Shown: piece by piece, positions 7,770 to 15,714 of the stretch
Layout of the letters: each line of letters begins with the position of its first letter
How positions within the stretch are numbered: position 1 is the stretch's first letter
Origin: CAZTDD01 sp964612675
GTDB lineage: Bacteria; Hinthialibacterota; Hinthialibacteria; Hinthialibacterales; JAKPRU01
Assembly: GCA_964612675.1 (NCBI GenBank)
Contig: CAZTDD010000049.1
Location: 1-43,436, forward strand
DNA length: 43,436 nucleotides
Reading direction: 5' to 3'
Position numbers and translations under genes: made by a program
Notes under the pieces: model-generated
What the model was told of the DNA's origin: nothing
What the model saw: only the letters and a program-made list of their open reading frames with translations
Databases searched by the model: none

Positions 7770-8747
7770 CTAGAAATTGATCTCGATGGGATCGTCGGCA
7801 GGGTCGAAACACATCCCTTCGAAAGCGAGATTGACAATACATTTGGTCTCTCGATGAGTGTGTTTTAGATAGCGGCGGGTTTTGTCGAGCAGGTCGCCGA
7901 TCTTTTTGTCGTCATACGCCGGGTCGTGATGGAACATCAGCAACTGCTTCACACCGGCCTGCACAGCGATATCGACACCGATCAGCGACGAGCTGTGTCC
8001 CCAATCCTCTTTCAGCAAAGCTTCCTGGAACGTGTACTGGGCATCGAAAACCAGAATGTCCGTGTCTCGGTAGAACTCCAGAAACGGCTCCATCGAGGGT
8101 TTTCCAAGATTCTTGTATTCGCAATCGGTCGCGTACACAAAGGAGCCGGCGTCATCTTCGATGCGGTACGCATAGGATTTTCCGGGATGGACGAGGCTCT
8201 TCGTGGTGATTCGCAAGTCACCGATTTCGAAAGTCTCCCCTTCCTGGAGATTCCGGAAGACCTTCTCCGCAGGCATGGCATCGAGTGGAACGGGAAAATG
8301 GAGCGGGTTCTGCTGGAGTTCGAATCGCTCCCGCAGTCTATCGTGCACACCGTAGATGATGATTTTGTTCCCGGGGACATAGGCGGGAGCAAAGAAGGGG
8401 AACCCATTCACATGGTCCCAATGAGTATGATTCATCAAGAGATGGACGACCCCTTTGCCTTGCCCGCAAGGGCCTTCCATGAGTCTCTGTCCCAGCGGTC
8501 GGATGCCGGACCCGGCGTCCAAGATCACGGGATCGCCCGCATGCCGCACCTCCAGGCATGAAGTATTCCCGCTCACGGTGCCGGTTTGAAGCAATGGAAG
8601 GCTGGAAAGATGCTGGTCGATCTCGTTACGGTCGGAGAAGGTCCTGTCCCGCGCCTCCCATAGCACGTCTGTCATCTTTTCGGCGATTTCTTCCGAGGTA
8701 AGCGGTGTAGGAAGAGATCCTCGTGAGCCCCAGATACAAACTTTCAA
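7770..8747 (-). CDS. MBL-fold metallo-hydrolase
   Basis: The 325-residue protein has the metallo-beta-lactamase fold: KVCIWGSRGS at the start, NTSCLEV, ILDAGSG, then the di-metal motif HTHWDH (His107, His109, Asp111, His112). Further candidate ligands are in LVHPGKSYAYRI, FVYATDCEY and LLMFHHDPAYDD. The G-S-R-G-S opening and the late HHDP resemble the RNase Z/PqqB/cAMP-phosphodiesterase-like branch. No signal peptide is seen, so it acts in the cytoplasm on an unknown phosphodiester or ester. The frame opens at a TTG (8747) nine bases after GAGG; no ATG gives the beta strand intact. It converges with the sulfatase; 29 bases separate them. Confidence 0.87.
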   Translation of the reverse strand: MKVCIWGSRGSLPTPLTSEEIAEKMTDVLWEARDRTFSDRNEIDQHLSSLPLLQTGTVSGNTSCLEVRHAGDPVILDAGSGIRPLGQRLMEGPCGQGKGVVHLLMNHTHWDHVNGFPFFAPAYVPGNKIIIYGVHDRLRERFELQQNPLHFPVPLDAMPAEKVFRNLQEGETFEIGDLRITTKSLVHPGKSYAYRIEDDAGSFVYATDCEYKNLGKPSMEPFLEFYRDTDILVFDAQYTFQEALLKEDWGHSSSLIGVDIAVQAGVKQLLMFHHDPAYDDKKIGDLLDKTRRYLKHTHRETKCIVNLAFEGMCFDPADDPIEINF

Positions 8748-8923
8748 GATTTCATCCTCAGCGCGTCAGTCCAGTAACGCTTCCCGAATTCGTCTCGCAA
8801 ATCCAAAAAACGAGATACTTTATACCAAAAGCGTTCTTCCCGCAATCAATTTGTTCGCAGCCGAAGGAGTGACCGCAGCCGTTCGAAAAACTCCCCCGGG
8901 CAAGGATATGCCCCTGCCGATCT

Positions 8924-9520
8924 CTACCGAGTCACTTTGATCATGGTTTTGACGCTTTCGATAAATCGATCCAGTTCCAAAGTCTTGGCATCGGCGATGA
9001 CCGGATCGTTAGCGCCCGTGATCTTGTACCCCCGTTTTTTGCTCACTTTGACCGGCTGAGGAGAGAAAAGAACGTTTTCAGGCATGCCATTGGTCACTTT
9101 CTTCTTGCCGGTCTTCAAATCCGTATACACATTGAAGACACCTTGATTCAATCCCACCGCTGTTGTCAAGCCGATGGGGCTTTCCGGATAGACAAACAGC
9201 AGAACTTCCTCTCCCACCCGGAAAACAGGTGTAAACGTGGTGGCAGTAACTCCCTCGTGGGTTCCCCCAATCTGTTTGATTGTCTCGACCTCCTGGACGT
9301 CTCCTTTCACACCTTCTTGCACTTCGAACGTCGTCCAGGTCACAATCAATCCGCTCTGGGGGTCTTTGCCGGTCCGGACCTCCGTACACTTTCCGACAAA
9401 GATCTTGCCCGCGTCCTCGACGAGCTGAGGAAGGTTCAGCGGCAGAACGCGAGACGCGTCGGCTACAGGCACCACCAGAAAGAGTAAAGCGATGAGAACC
9501 AGGGGTTTTCTCTTCATCAT
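8924..9520 (-). CDS. Secreted protein of unknown function
   Basis: The 198-residue protein has a signal peptide (MMKRKPLVLIALLFLVVPVADA, cleavage probably after ADA). The mature part starts SRVLPLNLPQLVEDAGKIFVGKCTEVR and contains a beta-rich domain (VTWTTFEVQEGVKGD, VGEEVLLFVYPESPIGLTTAVGLNQGVFNV). This resembles small exported proteins in which 'did it mature as a carrier of cost/flow' cannot be told; I do not assign a family. I chose the ATG at 9520 because the signal peptide starts there and GAGG lies upstream; an ATG at 9550 would add ten polar residues. It is divergent from the ceramidase-like gene, with the palindrome at 9650 between them. Confidence 0.7.
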   Translation of the reverse strand: MMKRKPLVLIALLFLVVPVADASRVLPLNLPQLVEDAGKIFVGKCTEVRTGKDPQSGLIVTWTTFEVQEGVKGDVQEVETIKQIGGTHEGVTATTFTPVFRVGEEVLLFVYPESPIGLTTAVGLNQGVFNVYTDLKTGKKKVTNGMPENVLFSPQPVKVSKKRGYKITGANDPVIADAKTLELDRFIESVKTMIKVTR

Positions 9521-9649
9521 ATAGGCCTCGTCTCCTCGGCCATTCCGCAAGGGGGCTCAAGGATACAGGAGTCTGTGATCTCGTACCGAGTCTCTACCAG
9601 GTAACGACAGATCGGCATCCATGTGACACCCGCGAATCTGCCATGTAAC

Positions 9650-9663
9650 CTATACTAGTATAG
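9650..9663. promoter_or_regulatory. 14-bp perfect palindrome, possible overlapping divergent -10 elements
   Basis: CTATACTAGTATAG is its own reverse complement and contains TATACT on both strands. It lies in the 248-base gap between the divergent secreted-protein gene (-) and the ceramidase-like gene (+). For the minus direction TTGTGG lies 16 bases upstream as a weak -35. It could be a shared promoter core or an operator; the assignment is tentative. Confidence 0.4.
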
Positions 9664-9768
9664 AGTGAACCGCGTTGGCCACAACAGCGGTCTCCGTTGC
9701 GGACATCGCGGTAGAGAATCCTATGGGTTGTGAGGTAGGTTGATTACCAATCAGGAGGTGCCTGTAGC

Positions 9769-11085
9769 ATGCCTTTTCGATACTCCATCCATCTTTTGCT
9801 TTGCTTATTCGTTTGTGCAACGACATTCCCCGGATCGTCCGCGGAGCCGCCTCCGCTTCGGGCGGGCAGCGCAGCGATCAGCATAACGCCGGATCCGGAA
9901 AGCCACGACATCGTGCTCGGCGGCTACGGAGAACGCAAGGGGGAACCGGCGACAGGAGTGCGCGATCCGGTAATGGCTCGGACGCTGTATTTCGAGCAAG
10001 GCGATACGAAAGTTGCGATTGTGGCATGCGATCTGGATCTCATTCCACAAAGCCTGATCAATGCCGTACGCATGCGTTTGGCCGAAGTCGGTGTGAAAGA
10101 TCTCAATATCTTCATGAGTGCGACTCATAGCCATGCCGCACCGACAGGTTTTGCGATGAAAGAGGAGAACAAAGCGGAGAACCCGGCATTGGGCAGTTAC
10201 GATCCGTGGCTGCTGAGCTGGACCGCAGACATCGTTTCCCTCTCCGTGGCTCAGGCGATACAAAGCGCACAGCCCGCCCAGGTCTCGCTTGGAACTCATG
10301 ATACAGAGGAACTGAATCGAAACCGGCGTGGGGACTCTGTCACCGATCCCCGTTTGACGGCTCTGCAGGTTCAAGCCAACGAAGAGCGTCTGATCGGACT
10401 TTTGGTGCATTTTACGGCGCACCCCACAATCCTCGATTCCGATATGATGGAGATCTCGGCAGGATGGCCCGGAGTGTTGTGTAGAACCCTGGAGAAACAC
10501 ATAAATGCAGGAATCAAAGCGGTTTATCTGAATGGTGCGTTGGGAGACGTTTCTCCATCCGCCGACAGCCCCGGAACGAATATCGAGAAAATGATCGTCT
10601 ACGGGCGGCGAGTGAGCGACGCGGCACTTGCGGCGCTGGATGACCGAAAAGCGATGGAGTCTCCTTCCCTTTCATACGCGGAGGTAACGGTAGATCTTCC
10701 GAAACGGACTCTTTCAGAACAGTTCAAAGCAATTGCCGGTGAGGAGTATGAAATCGACGAAGCGGCAGCGAGTGCCATGATCAGTATGCTGTTTCCCGAG
10801 AAAGCTACGGTTCAGGCCATCCGGATTGGCTCCCTGCTGTTGGTTGGAATCCCAGGGGAAGCAGCGGCATCACTGGGGCTAAAAATTCGGGAGCAACTTG
10901 AGTCGTTAGAAGATGTTACGGCACTTGTCGTCGGATTGACGGGGAATTACATTGGCTACATCCTGCCACCGGACGAGTATGATGAAGGGGGCTACGAGGC
11001 GACGGTTTCGTTCTACGGACGAGAGTTGGGGACAATCATCACGGATGCAGCGATTGAAGCGGGCAAGCAGGCTTTGAACAAATAA
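9769..11085 (+). CDS. Neutral/alkaline ceramidase-like hydrolase, catalytic domain only
   Basis: The 438-residue protein has a signal peptide (through about residue 25, SSA) followed by the neutral ceramidase N-terminal fold: AAISITPD, GGYGERKGEPATGVRDP, VACDLDLIP, then zinc-binding ATHSHAAP (His120, His122) and FTAHPT (His218). The usual NRSP element appears as LNRNRRGDSVTDPRL. It lacks the C-terminal beta domain of full ceramidases (650-700 residues), as is common for the short bacterial relatives. Ceramidases cleave N-acyl sphingosine; short homologues may hydrolyse other amides or esters. AGGAGGTG at 9753-9760 gives a strong start. Export and the nearby sulfatase suggest use of external polymers or lipids. 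Confidence 0.87.
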   Translation: MPFRYSIHLLLCLFVCATTFPGSSAEPPPLRAGSAAISITPDPESHDIVLGGYGERKGEPATGVRDPVMARTLYFEQGDTKVAIVACDLDLIPQSLINAVRMRLAEVGVKDLNIFMSATHSHAAPTGFAMKEENKAENPALGSYDPWLLSWTADIVSLSVAQAIQSAQPAQVSLGTHDTEELNRNRRGDSVTDPRLTALQVQANEERLIGLLVHFTAHPTILDSDMMEISAGWPGVLCRTLEKHINAGIKAVYLNGALGDVSPSADSPGTNIEKMIVYGRRVSDAALAALDDRKAMESPSLSYAEVTVDLPKRTLSEQFKAIAGEEYEIDEAAASAMISMLFPEKATVQAIRIGSLLLVGIPGEAAASLGLKIREQLESLEDVTALVVGLTGNYIGYILPPDEYDEGGYEATVSFYGRELGTIITDAAIEAGKQALNK

Positions 11086-11132
11086 TCGGTGCCGAGTCGA
11101 AGGGGTTGTCTCTCGTTCTCTCCGGCATACGT

Positions 11133-11681
11133 CTACTTGGCAAACTCGTCGATTATGTCGGCCAATTCGGTGAATACATCGGCGGCCTCGACCAACTCCT
11201 GTGCCGTCGGGCCGCTTCCTTTCGCCCAGTGAGAGACGACCTGCGTTCGGACGCCCTTCATCCCGACGCGGTCGATCAGTTTCGCAAAATCCCCATCACC
11301 GGAAAAAAGGACGGCTCGGTCGAGCCTGTCGGCCAGGGCAAACATATCGACCGCAATATCGACATCGAAGTCGGCTTTCAATTCGGGCCGTCTGTCCTTG
11401 TTGATGTAGGTCTTGATGGGTTTGGTTACTACCTTGTACCCGTTTGTCCGTAACCAGGTCAGAAAAGGATGTTGTTTGCGGCGCGCGTCCTCGGTGGTCT
11501 GCTCTCCGATGTAATAGAAAGCACGCAAGACAATAGCGTCGCGCGAGAAGTACTCGAGCAGCTTCTCGAAATTCACTTCCTTCTCCAGCCAATCTCGGGA
11601 GGCTTTGGCGAGATTCCAGCCGTCGATGAAGATGGCGATTCTCTCGTAAGGGACCAGCCGAACGGGGTTCTGCTCCGGCAT
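11133..11681 (-). CDS. NYN-domain (LabA/DUF88-like) PIN-fold ribonuclease candidate
   Basis: The 182-residue protein is a single NYN domain. The acidic metal-site residues are seen in IAIFIDGWNL (first Asp), ADFDVDIAVDM (central Asp cluster) and VLFSGDGDF (SGDxDF motif). NYN proteins are predicted metal-dependent RNases of the PIN superfamily; the bacterial LabA/DUF88 group has few worked-out substrates. I took the ATG at 11681 (MPEQNP), which has a purine-rich AAGAAAGGGAAA before it; an upstream frame extension to 11756 has no such site. It converges with the ceramidase-like gene and diverges from the FliG-like gene. Confidence 0.88.
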   Translation of the reverse strand: MPEQNPVRLVPYERIAIFIDGWNLAKASRDWLEKEVNFEKLLEYFSRDAIVLRAFYYIGEQTTEDARRKQHPFLTWLRTNGYKVVTKPIKTYINKDRRPELKADFDVDIAVDMFALADRLDRAVLFSGDGDFAKLIDRVGMKGVRTQVVSHWAKGSGPTAQELVEAADVFTELADIIDEFAK

Positions 11682-11900
11682 GTCGTTTTCCCTTTCTTGT
11701 GACAAATATGTTCTCGGCAGGTATTCTGCTGGACTTGTGGCCAAAAGTCCATGCATACAGACGTCGGTGAATCTGACAGGCCGCCATTCGGGTAGAGCAT
11801 CACTTGCGCCCTGCAGTCCCGAGGAAGATCCTGGACAGGCTGGAAGTAGCGCGGAATAATAAGGTTATGAACATCTCTGCGAGTATTGAAGAGGCTACTG

Positions 11901-12344
11901 ATGAATGCACGAAAAAAAGGTCCAGGAGGCGTAACAAAACTCACCAAGATCCTGGCACACGTCGATCGGAAAACCGAGCAGCAAATCATGTCGTCGCTGG
12001 GGGAGCGGGACCAGAAAGTCGCCGAGAAGGTCCGGCAGCGTCTGACGACATTTGATGACCTTCTTCGGATGGACGACCGGACGATCCAGGCGGCGTTGCG
12101 GCATATCGATATGCGCACGCTGACCCTGGCCTTGCGCGGGGCCACCGCCGAGTTGATGGACAAAATCGGGCGTAACATGTCACAGCGGGCCGCCCAGCGT
12201 TTGGTGGACGACATCGAGGCACTGGGGCCACAGCATCGCTCGAAAGTGGGCGAGGCGCAGCAGGAAATCATGCGGCATCTGCGCGATTTGGAGCGTACGG
12301 GACGAATCACGCTGGCCCGAGATGATGATCCGGTGATTGAGTGA
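11901..12344 (+). CDS. Orphan FliG middle/C-terminal-domain protein
   Basis: The 147-residue protein aligns by eye to the second half of the flagellar rotor protein FliG. It begins at GPGGVTKLTKILAHVDRKTEQ, the FliG middle-domain helices, then KVRQRLTTFDDLLRMDDRTIQ, then the C-terminal domain (residues 68-140) with LTLALRGATAELMDKI, NMSQRAAQRLVDDIEALGP and EAQQEIMRHLRDLERTGRI. The MSQRA and DD residues where FliG has its torque-helix charges are kept. The FliG N-terminal domain (FliF binding) and the first half of the middle domain are absent. GAGG at 11891-11894 supports ATG 11901; an in-frame TTG at 11886 is possible. No flagellar gene is present here. Its role is unknown. Confidence 0.82.
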   Translation: MNARKKGPGGVTKLTKILAHVDRKTEQQIMSSLGERDQKVAEKVRQRLTTFDDLLRMDDRTIQAALRHIDMRTLTLALRGATAELMDKIGRNMSQRAAQRLVDDIEALGPQHRSKVGEAQQEIMRHLRDLERTGRITLARDDDPVIE

Positions 12345-12482
12345 TATTGTCTGTACCGAGAAGCGCCGTCGTTGCGGAGAGGAAATTGAGTGCGAATTGA
12401 TGCTTGACGGGGCGCTGACATTACCAGAGAATGTATACAGACGTGATCGGATCGGACGATCGATCAGTTGGGCGGTGAATCG

Positions 12483-12911
12483 ATGAGATGGGCGATAAAG
12501 ATCATTATCCTGTTTGTGTTGCTCGCGCTCGCGGCGCGGGGCTATGAGTATCTGCGTGACCAACGGATTGCCGAAGAGAAATCGCCCGATCACGAAATGG
12601 ATGCAGTCGATACGGTACTCGGCCGCGGGCAGCTCAAGATGCTGCAGGACATCAAGGAGAAATCGCCACAGTTCAATAAGCCGGCGCTGAAAACGGCACT
12701 GTCGCAATTTCACATCGACAAGGGACGGTATCCTCGCACGCTGGCCGAGTTGGAAAACGCCAATCTTGTCGGAAGGGATCTGACGCGGGACCGGTTCGGT
12801 CAACCATTCGAGTTGAAATATGAGAACAGGTCAGCGATACTGATCAGTCCGGGGCAAGACAAACAGAAGGGCACCGAAGACGACATCCGGTTATCTGTGT
12901 CTCTGCAGTAG
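12483..12911 (+). CDS. Membrane-anchored protein with GspG-like C-terminal domain
   Basis: The 142-residue protein has one N-terminal membrane segment (IKIIILFVLLALAARGYEYL, residues 5-24) and a soluble part. The latter resembles the C-terminal half of type II secretion major pseudopilins: ALSQFHIDKGRYPRTLAEL, then DRFGQPFELKYENRSAILISPGQDKQKGTEDDI, which matches the D.WG.P...SPG.DG..GT.DDI pattern including the calcium-loop acidic residues. It lacks the G-F-T-L-I-E prepilin peptidase site and so would stay as an ordinary anchored protein. ATG 12483 is preferred over an in-frame TTG at 12468. It is about 140 bases after the FliG-like gene and 66 bases before the next gene. Confidence 0.7.
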   Translation: MRWAIKIIILFVLLALAARGYEYLRDQRIAEEKSPDHEMDAVDTVLGRGQLKMLQDIKEKSPQFNKPALKTALSQFHIDKGRYPRTLAELENANLVGRDLTRDRFGQPFELKYENRSAILISPGQDKQKGTEDDIRLSVSLQ

Positions 12912-12977
12912 CCGGAGTCGATTTGGCGAGACTCATTCACAGGTTCCACCTTCCCAGCGAGGGAAAGGAGGACAATC

Positions 12978-13601
12978 ATGGAAGGCGTTCTTCTCGAAGA
13001 GGAGCAGATCTCCCTGCTCGGCAAAATGCTGTATTATTCGGCGGACCATCTCACCACACGCGAGCGGGAAGCGTACGATCACCTGGTCGAGAGCCTTTTG
13101 CGCAAGGTCAATCAGCTTCGGGCGATGGAGAAACGCGGCAATAGGCCGAGTCCCAGGGCGTCCTCCTCGGTCAACGAAGCGAAGTATCAAGCGAAGAAGA
13201 ACGCCCTGATGCATCTTCGTCCTGAAGACGTGGTCAAAGTCTTTGTCGACGCCTGGAACAAACAGGATTTCGAGACAGAGTTCTTCTGTTTGGCACGCCA
13301 CTTTCCATCGAACAAACGCAAGGCAGACTCCGTAGAGGAGTATGTTTTGAACCGGATGAAGAAATATTCCGACCGGCTGATCGTCGGGCCGGTAATGAAG
13401 AAGATCACCGAAATCAGCAGCGCTCCTGTTCACGGGAACAAAACGACTGTATTCTGTGTCGAAGTCCACAAAATGCCCAAGAAGGATCTCGCCCTTCAAC
13501 GTGAGTATGAAATGCTCTACGAAGAAGGTACGTGGAAGATCGCGGACTTTGATACAATGAAGAGTCATACCACGGATTCGAAGAAACGGCAGCCGGCGTA
13601 A
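12978..13601 (+). CDS. Hypothetical protein with NTF2-like/DUF4878-type C-terminal region
   Basis: The 207-residue protein starts with an acidic helical region (EGVLLEEEQISLLGKMLYYSADHLTTREREAYDHLVESLLRKV), a basic linker, and then a region at about 85-195 that reads like an NTF2/SnoaL-type cone. That region has RPEDVVKVFVDAWNKQDFETEFFCLA, YVLNRMKKYSDRL, a strand pair and YEMLYEEGTWKIADFD. Such folds bind small ligands or serve as scaffold domains; no catalytic residue can be argued. No signal peptide. AAGGAGG lies just upstream of the ATG. Its stop overlaps the permease start by one base (TAATG), so the two are probably co-translated. Confidence 0.7.
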   Translation: MEGVLLEEEQISLLGKMLYYSADHLTTREREAYDHLVESLLRKVNQLRAMEKRGNRPSPRASSSVNEAKYQAKKNALMHLRPEDVVKVFVDAWNKQDFETEFFCLARHFPSNKRKADSVEEYVLNRMKKYSDRLIVGPVMKKITEISSAPVHGNKTTVFCVEVHKMPKKDLALQREYEMLYEEGTWKIADFDTMKSHTTDSKKRQPA

Positions 13602-14860
13602 TGGAATCGCTGTTCTCCAAACATGTAGCCAGAACACTGCGAATCCTGGTTCCGCTTCTTCTGATCGTTGTCGTTTTCTTTCTGTGGGGAAGACAGATCT
13701 GGTTTGCCGCGACTCCATTCGTTATCGGTCTTGTTCTTGCGTACGTTCTACACCCTTTCGTATCGGTCTTGGAGCGCCGCGTCTGCCGTGGAAGACGTTT
13801 GGCCGCGGTCCTGCTTTTGTATGCTCTGGCGGTCGTGATCGTAGTCCCGATCGTTGTGATTCTCGCCATTGGAATTGCAGGCGAGTTCATTGATTTGTAC
13901 ACGAATCTTCCGGTGTATTGGAACAATCTGAAACAGCTCGGTGAGGCCATCCTGAACAACCTGCCTCCTTTGCCGAAGGAATTTGTCGATCGCATCGAGC
14001 CGGTCCGTCAGCGGATTGACGAGTTGTTTCAGGATCCGGAGGATCTTCGGAAACTCTGGCGAGAACAAATCGCACCGTTTCTGACCTCAGACGAGACACA
14101 GAAGCAAAGTTCCACCGCTGCAGCGTCCGGTGTCGCCAAGACAATCGGAAAAGGAGTCAGCGGGGTCGTGAGCGGAGTCACGGGGGTTTTGTACTACGTG
14201 TACTATAAATTCATTGCATGGACTGGGGGAATCGCCTCGTTCGTGATGACGACAACGTTTGTGGTGATTATTGTGTTCTACCTGCTGCTCGATTACGAGA
14301 AATTCGGCGCGGCGGTCGTCCGATTCGTACCTCCGCCTGCACGCAACGATTTTCTGCGGATTTGGCGTGAGATCGACAAGCAGCTCTCGGGATTCCTGCG
14401 CGGCCAGATCGGTATAGCGGCTTGTGTGGGAATATTATCCGCGACGCTCTATACAGTAATTGGAGTCGACTTCGGGATACTCATCGGCCTCTTTGCGGGC
14501 GCATGTAATGTGATTCCCTACCTGGGACCTGCGATGGGGCTTGTGCCTGCGGTGTTCAGCAGCGTGATCGAGCAGTATTCGAACGGTTGGAGCGCGGTTT
14601 TCTGGCAGTGGATGTGGGTAGGAATTGTCTACAGTTTCGTTCAGTTCGCAGAGGGTTTCTTTATTGCGCCTCGCGTAATGAGCGGAGCGGTGAACCTAAA
14701 CCCAATGATTATCATGTTTGTGTTGCTGCTCGGGGGGAGCCTCGGAGGTGTTTTGGGAATGCTGATTGCGGTGCCGATGGCGTGCGTGATTCGCGTACTT
14801 GTAAATGAACTGTATCTGAAACCGTTGGAGGAAGCGGCGGTTTCGGATTTAACGCAGTAG
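13601..14860 (+). CDS. AI-2E / PerM-family membrane permease
   Basis: The 419-residue polytopic protein matches the AI-2E transporter (PerM/YtvI/TqsA) family. It has two N-terminal membrane segments with a conserved PFVIGLVLAYVLHPFVSVLER turn, a third and fourth segment, a soluble insert at about 105-185, and the C-terminal block FGILIGLFAGACNVIPYLGPAMGLVPA, which is the family signature. It continues into EGFFIAPRVMSGAVNLNPMIIMFVLLLGGSLGGVLGMLIAVP. Members export autoinducer-2 or other small molecules, or act in Na+/H+ antiport; the substrate cannot be told here. It is translationally coupled to the preceding NTF2-like gene. Confidence 0.92.
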   Translation: MESLFSKHVARTLRILVPLLLIVVVFFLWGRQIWFAATPFVIGLVLAYVLHPFVSVLERRVCRGRRLAAVLLLYALAVVIVVPIVVILAIGIAGEFIDLYTNLPVYWNNLKQLGEAILNNLPPLPKEFVDRIEPVRQRIDELFQDPEDLRKLWREQIAPFLTSDETQKQSSTAAASGVAKTIGKGVSGVVSGVTGVLYYVYYKFIAWTGGIASFVMTTTFVVIIVFYLLLDYEKFGAAVVRFVPPPARNDFLRIWREIDKQLSGFLRGQIGIAACVGILSATLYTVIGVDFGILIGLFAGACNVIPYLGPAMGLVPAVFSSVIEQYSNGWSAVFWQWMWVGIVYSFVQFAEGFFIAPRVMSGAVNLNPMIIMFVLLLGGSLGGVLGMLIAVPMACVIRVLVNELYLKPLEEAAVSDLTQ

Positions 14861-14919
14861 GACCGGGTTCACCTCGCCAGGGGATGGATAAACCCGGCCG
14901 CTACGATGTGATTCTTCGA

Positions 14920-15714
14920 TTAGCGGAAAGTCAAAGCCGAACCGTGGGCGGATTCCGCTGGGCCGACACGGGCGGTACCGCGCACATAAAGCACCGGGGG
15001 ACCGAAGTTGAATGCGCCCGGCTGGGTCTCGCCCTCATCATCATCTTGTCCGCCGCCTCCCTGCCATCCAGGTGGACCGCCGTCCCGTCCATGTCCGCGT
15101 CCTTGATCCCCTCCGCGTCCCTGGGGATTTCCTTGAGCGGGACCATCCGGTTGAGCATCGTCACCGCCGCCTTCGTCCGCCGGTTCACCGTCGTCGCCCA
15201 TCTCCACTGCGCTCCTCGCAGCGCGCATCACGCCTGCCCCAAACAAGATCGGCCCAATCGAGCCAAATTGTCCGTCACCGTCCAAATCGCGGCACAGGTA
15301 CAAGGAAGATCCTATGGGGAGATTCGATCGAATCGGCGTGTCCAGCGTGAGTACAGCACCCGACTTGGAGAATCCGAAAAACATCCTCGGGGTATGATCG
15401 GGCAGAAACAGCGTGCCATTCGAGGGGAGTGTCTCAGGAGCAAGGACCTCAATCGTAGAGCTTCCCTGCCTCGCGTTCGATGAAAGCTGGGTTCGTTCCT
15501 GAAATTCGAGAATCGCGAGCTGGGCCGCACTATGAGCAAGATATTTCGCCTGCTTGGCCTGTACAACCATCGTCGTACTTTCGAGTTTCGATTGGACAAT
15601 GTAGAGCATGAATAGTCCAATCAGGCTCACAAAGAGAAGAATCGGAATCACTACCAAGATCGCAACGCCTTCGGGCTCTCGCTGAGGTCTTGGGAAAGCG
15701 TTTTGCGGGATCAT
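14920..15714 (-). CDS. PilX/GspK-like minor pilin with Gly/Asp/Arg-rich insert
   Basis: The 264-residue protein starts with a prepilin-like leader and a membrane helix (EPEGVAILVVIPILLFVSLIGLFMLYIV, residues 14-40). This is followed by the amphipathic continuation QAKQAKYLAHSAAQLAILEF typical of PilX/GspK proteins. A DLDGDGQFG loop at 143-151 looks like an EF-hand-type calcium loop. Residues 173-232 are low complexity (Gly, Asp, Arg, Gln, Pro). It is the last gene of the pilus operon and its ATG overlaps the stop of the GspJ-like gene (ATGA). It probably sits at the tip or initiates the pseudopilus. The far C-terminus is short compared with GspK. Confidence 0.8.
   Translation of the reverse strand: MIPQNAFPRPQREPEGVAILVVIPILLFVSLIGLFMLYIVQSKLESTTMVVQAKQAKYLAHSAAQLAILEFQERTQLSSNARQGSSTIEVLAPETLPSNGTLFLPDHTPRMFFGFSKSGAVLTLDTPIRSNLPIGSSLYLCRDLDGDGQFGSIGPILFGAGVMRAARSAVEMGDDGEPADEGGGDDAQPDGPAQGNPQGRGGDQGRGHGRDGGPPGWQGGGGQDDDEGETQPGAFNFGPPVLYVRGTARVGPAESAHGSALTFR

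Noticed and set aside
14863..14897. Hairpin CCGGGTT/AACCCGG between the permease and the PilX-like gene as bidirectional terminator
   Set aside because: The loop is 21 bases and no T-run follows on either strand.
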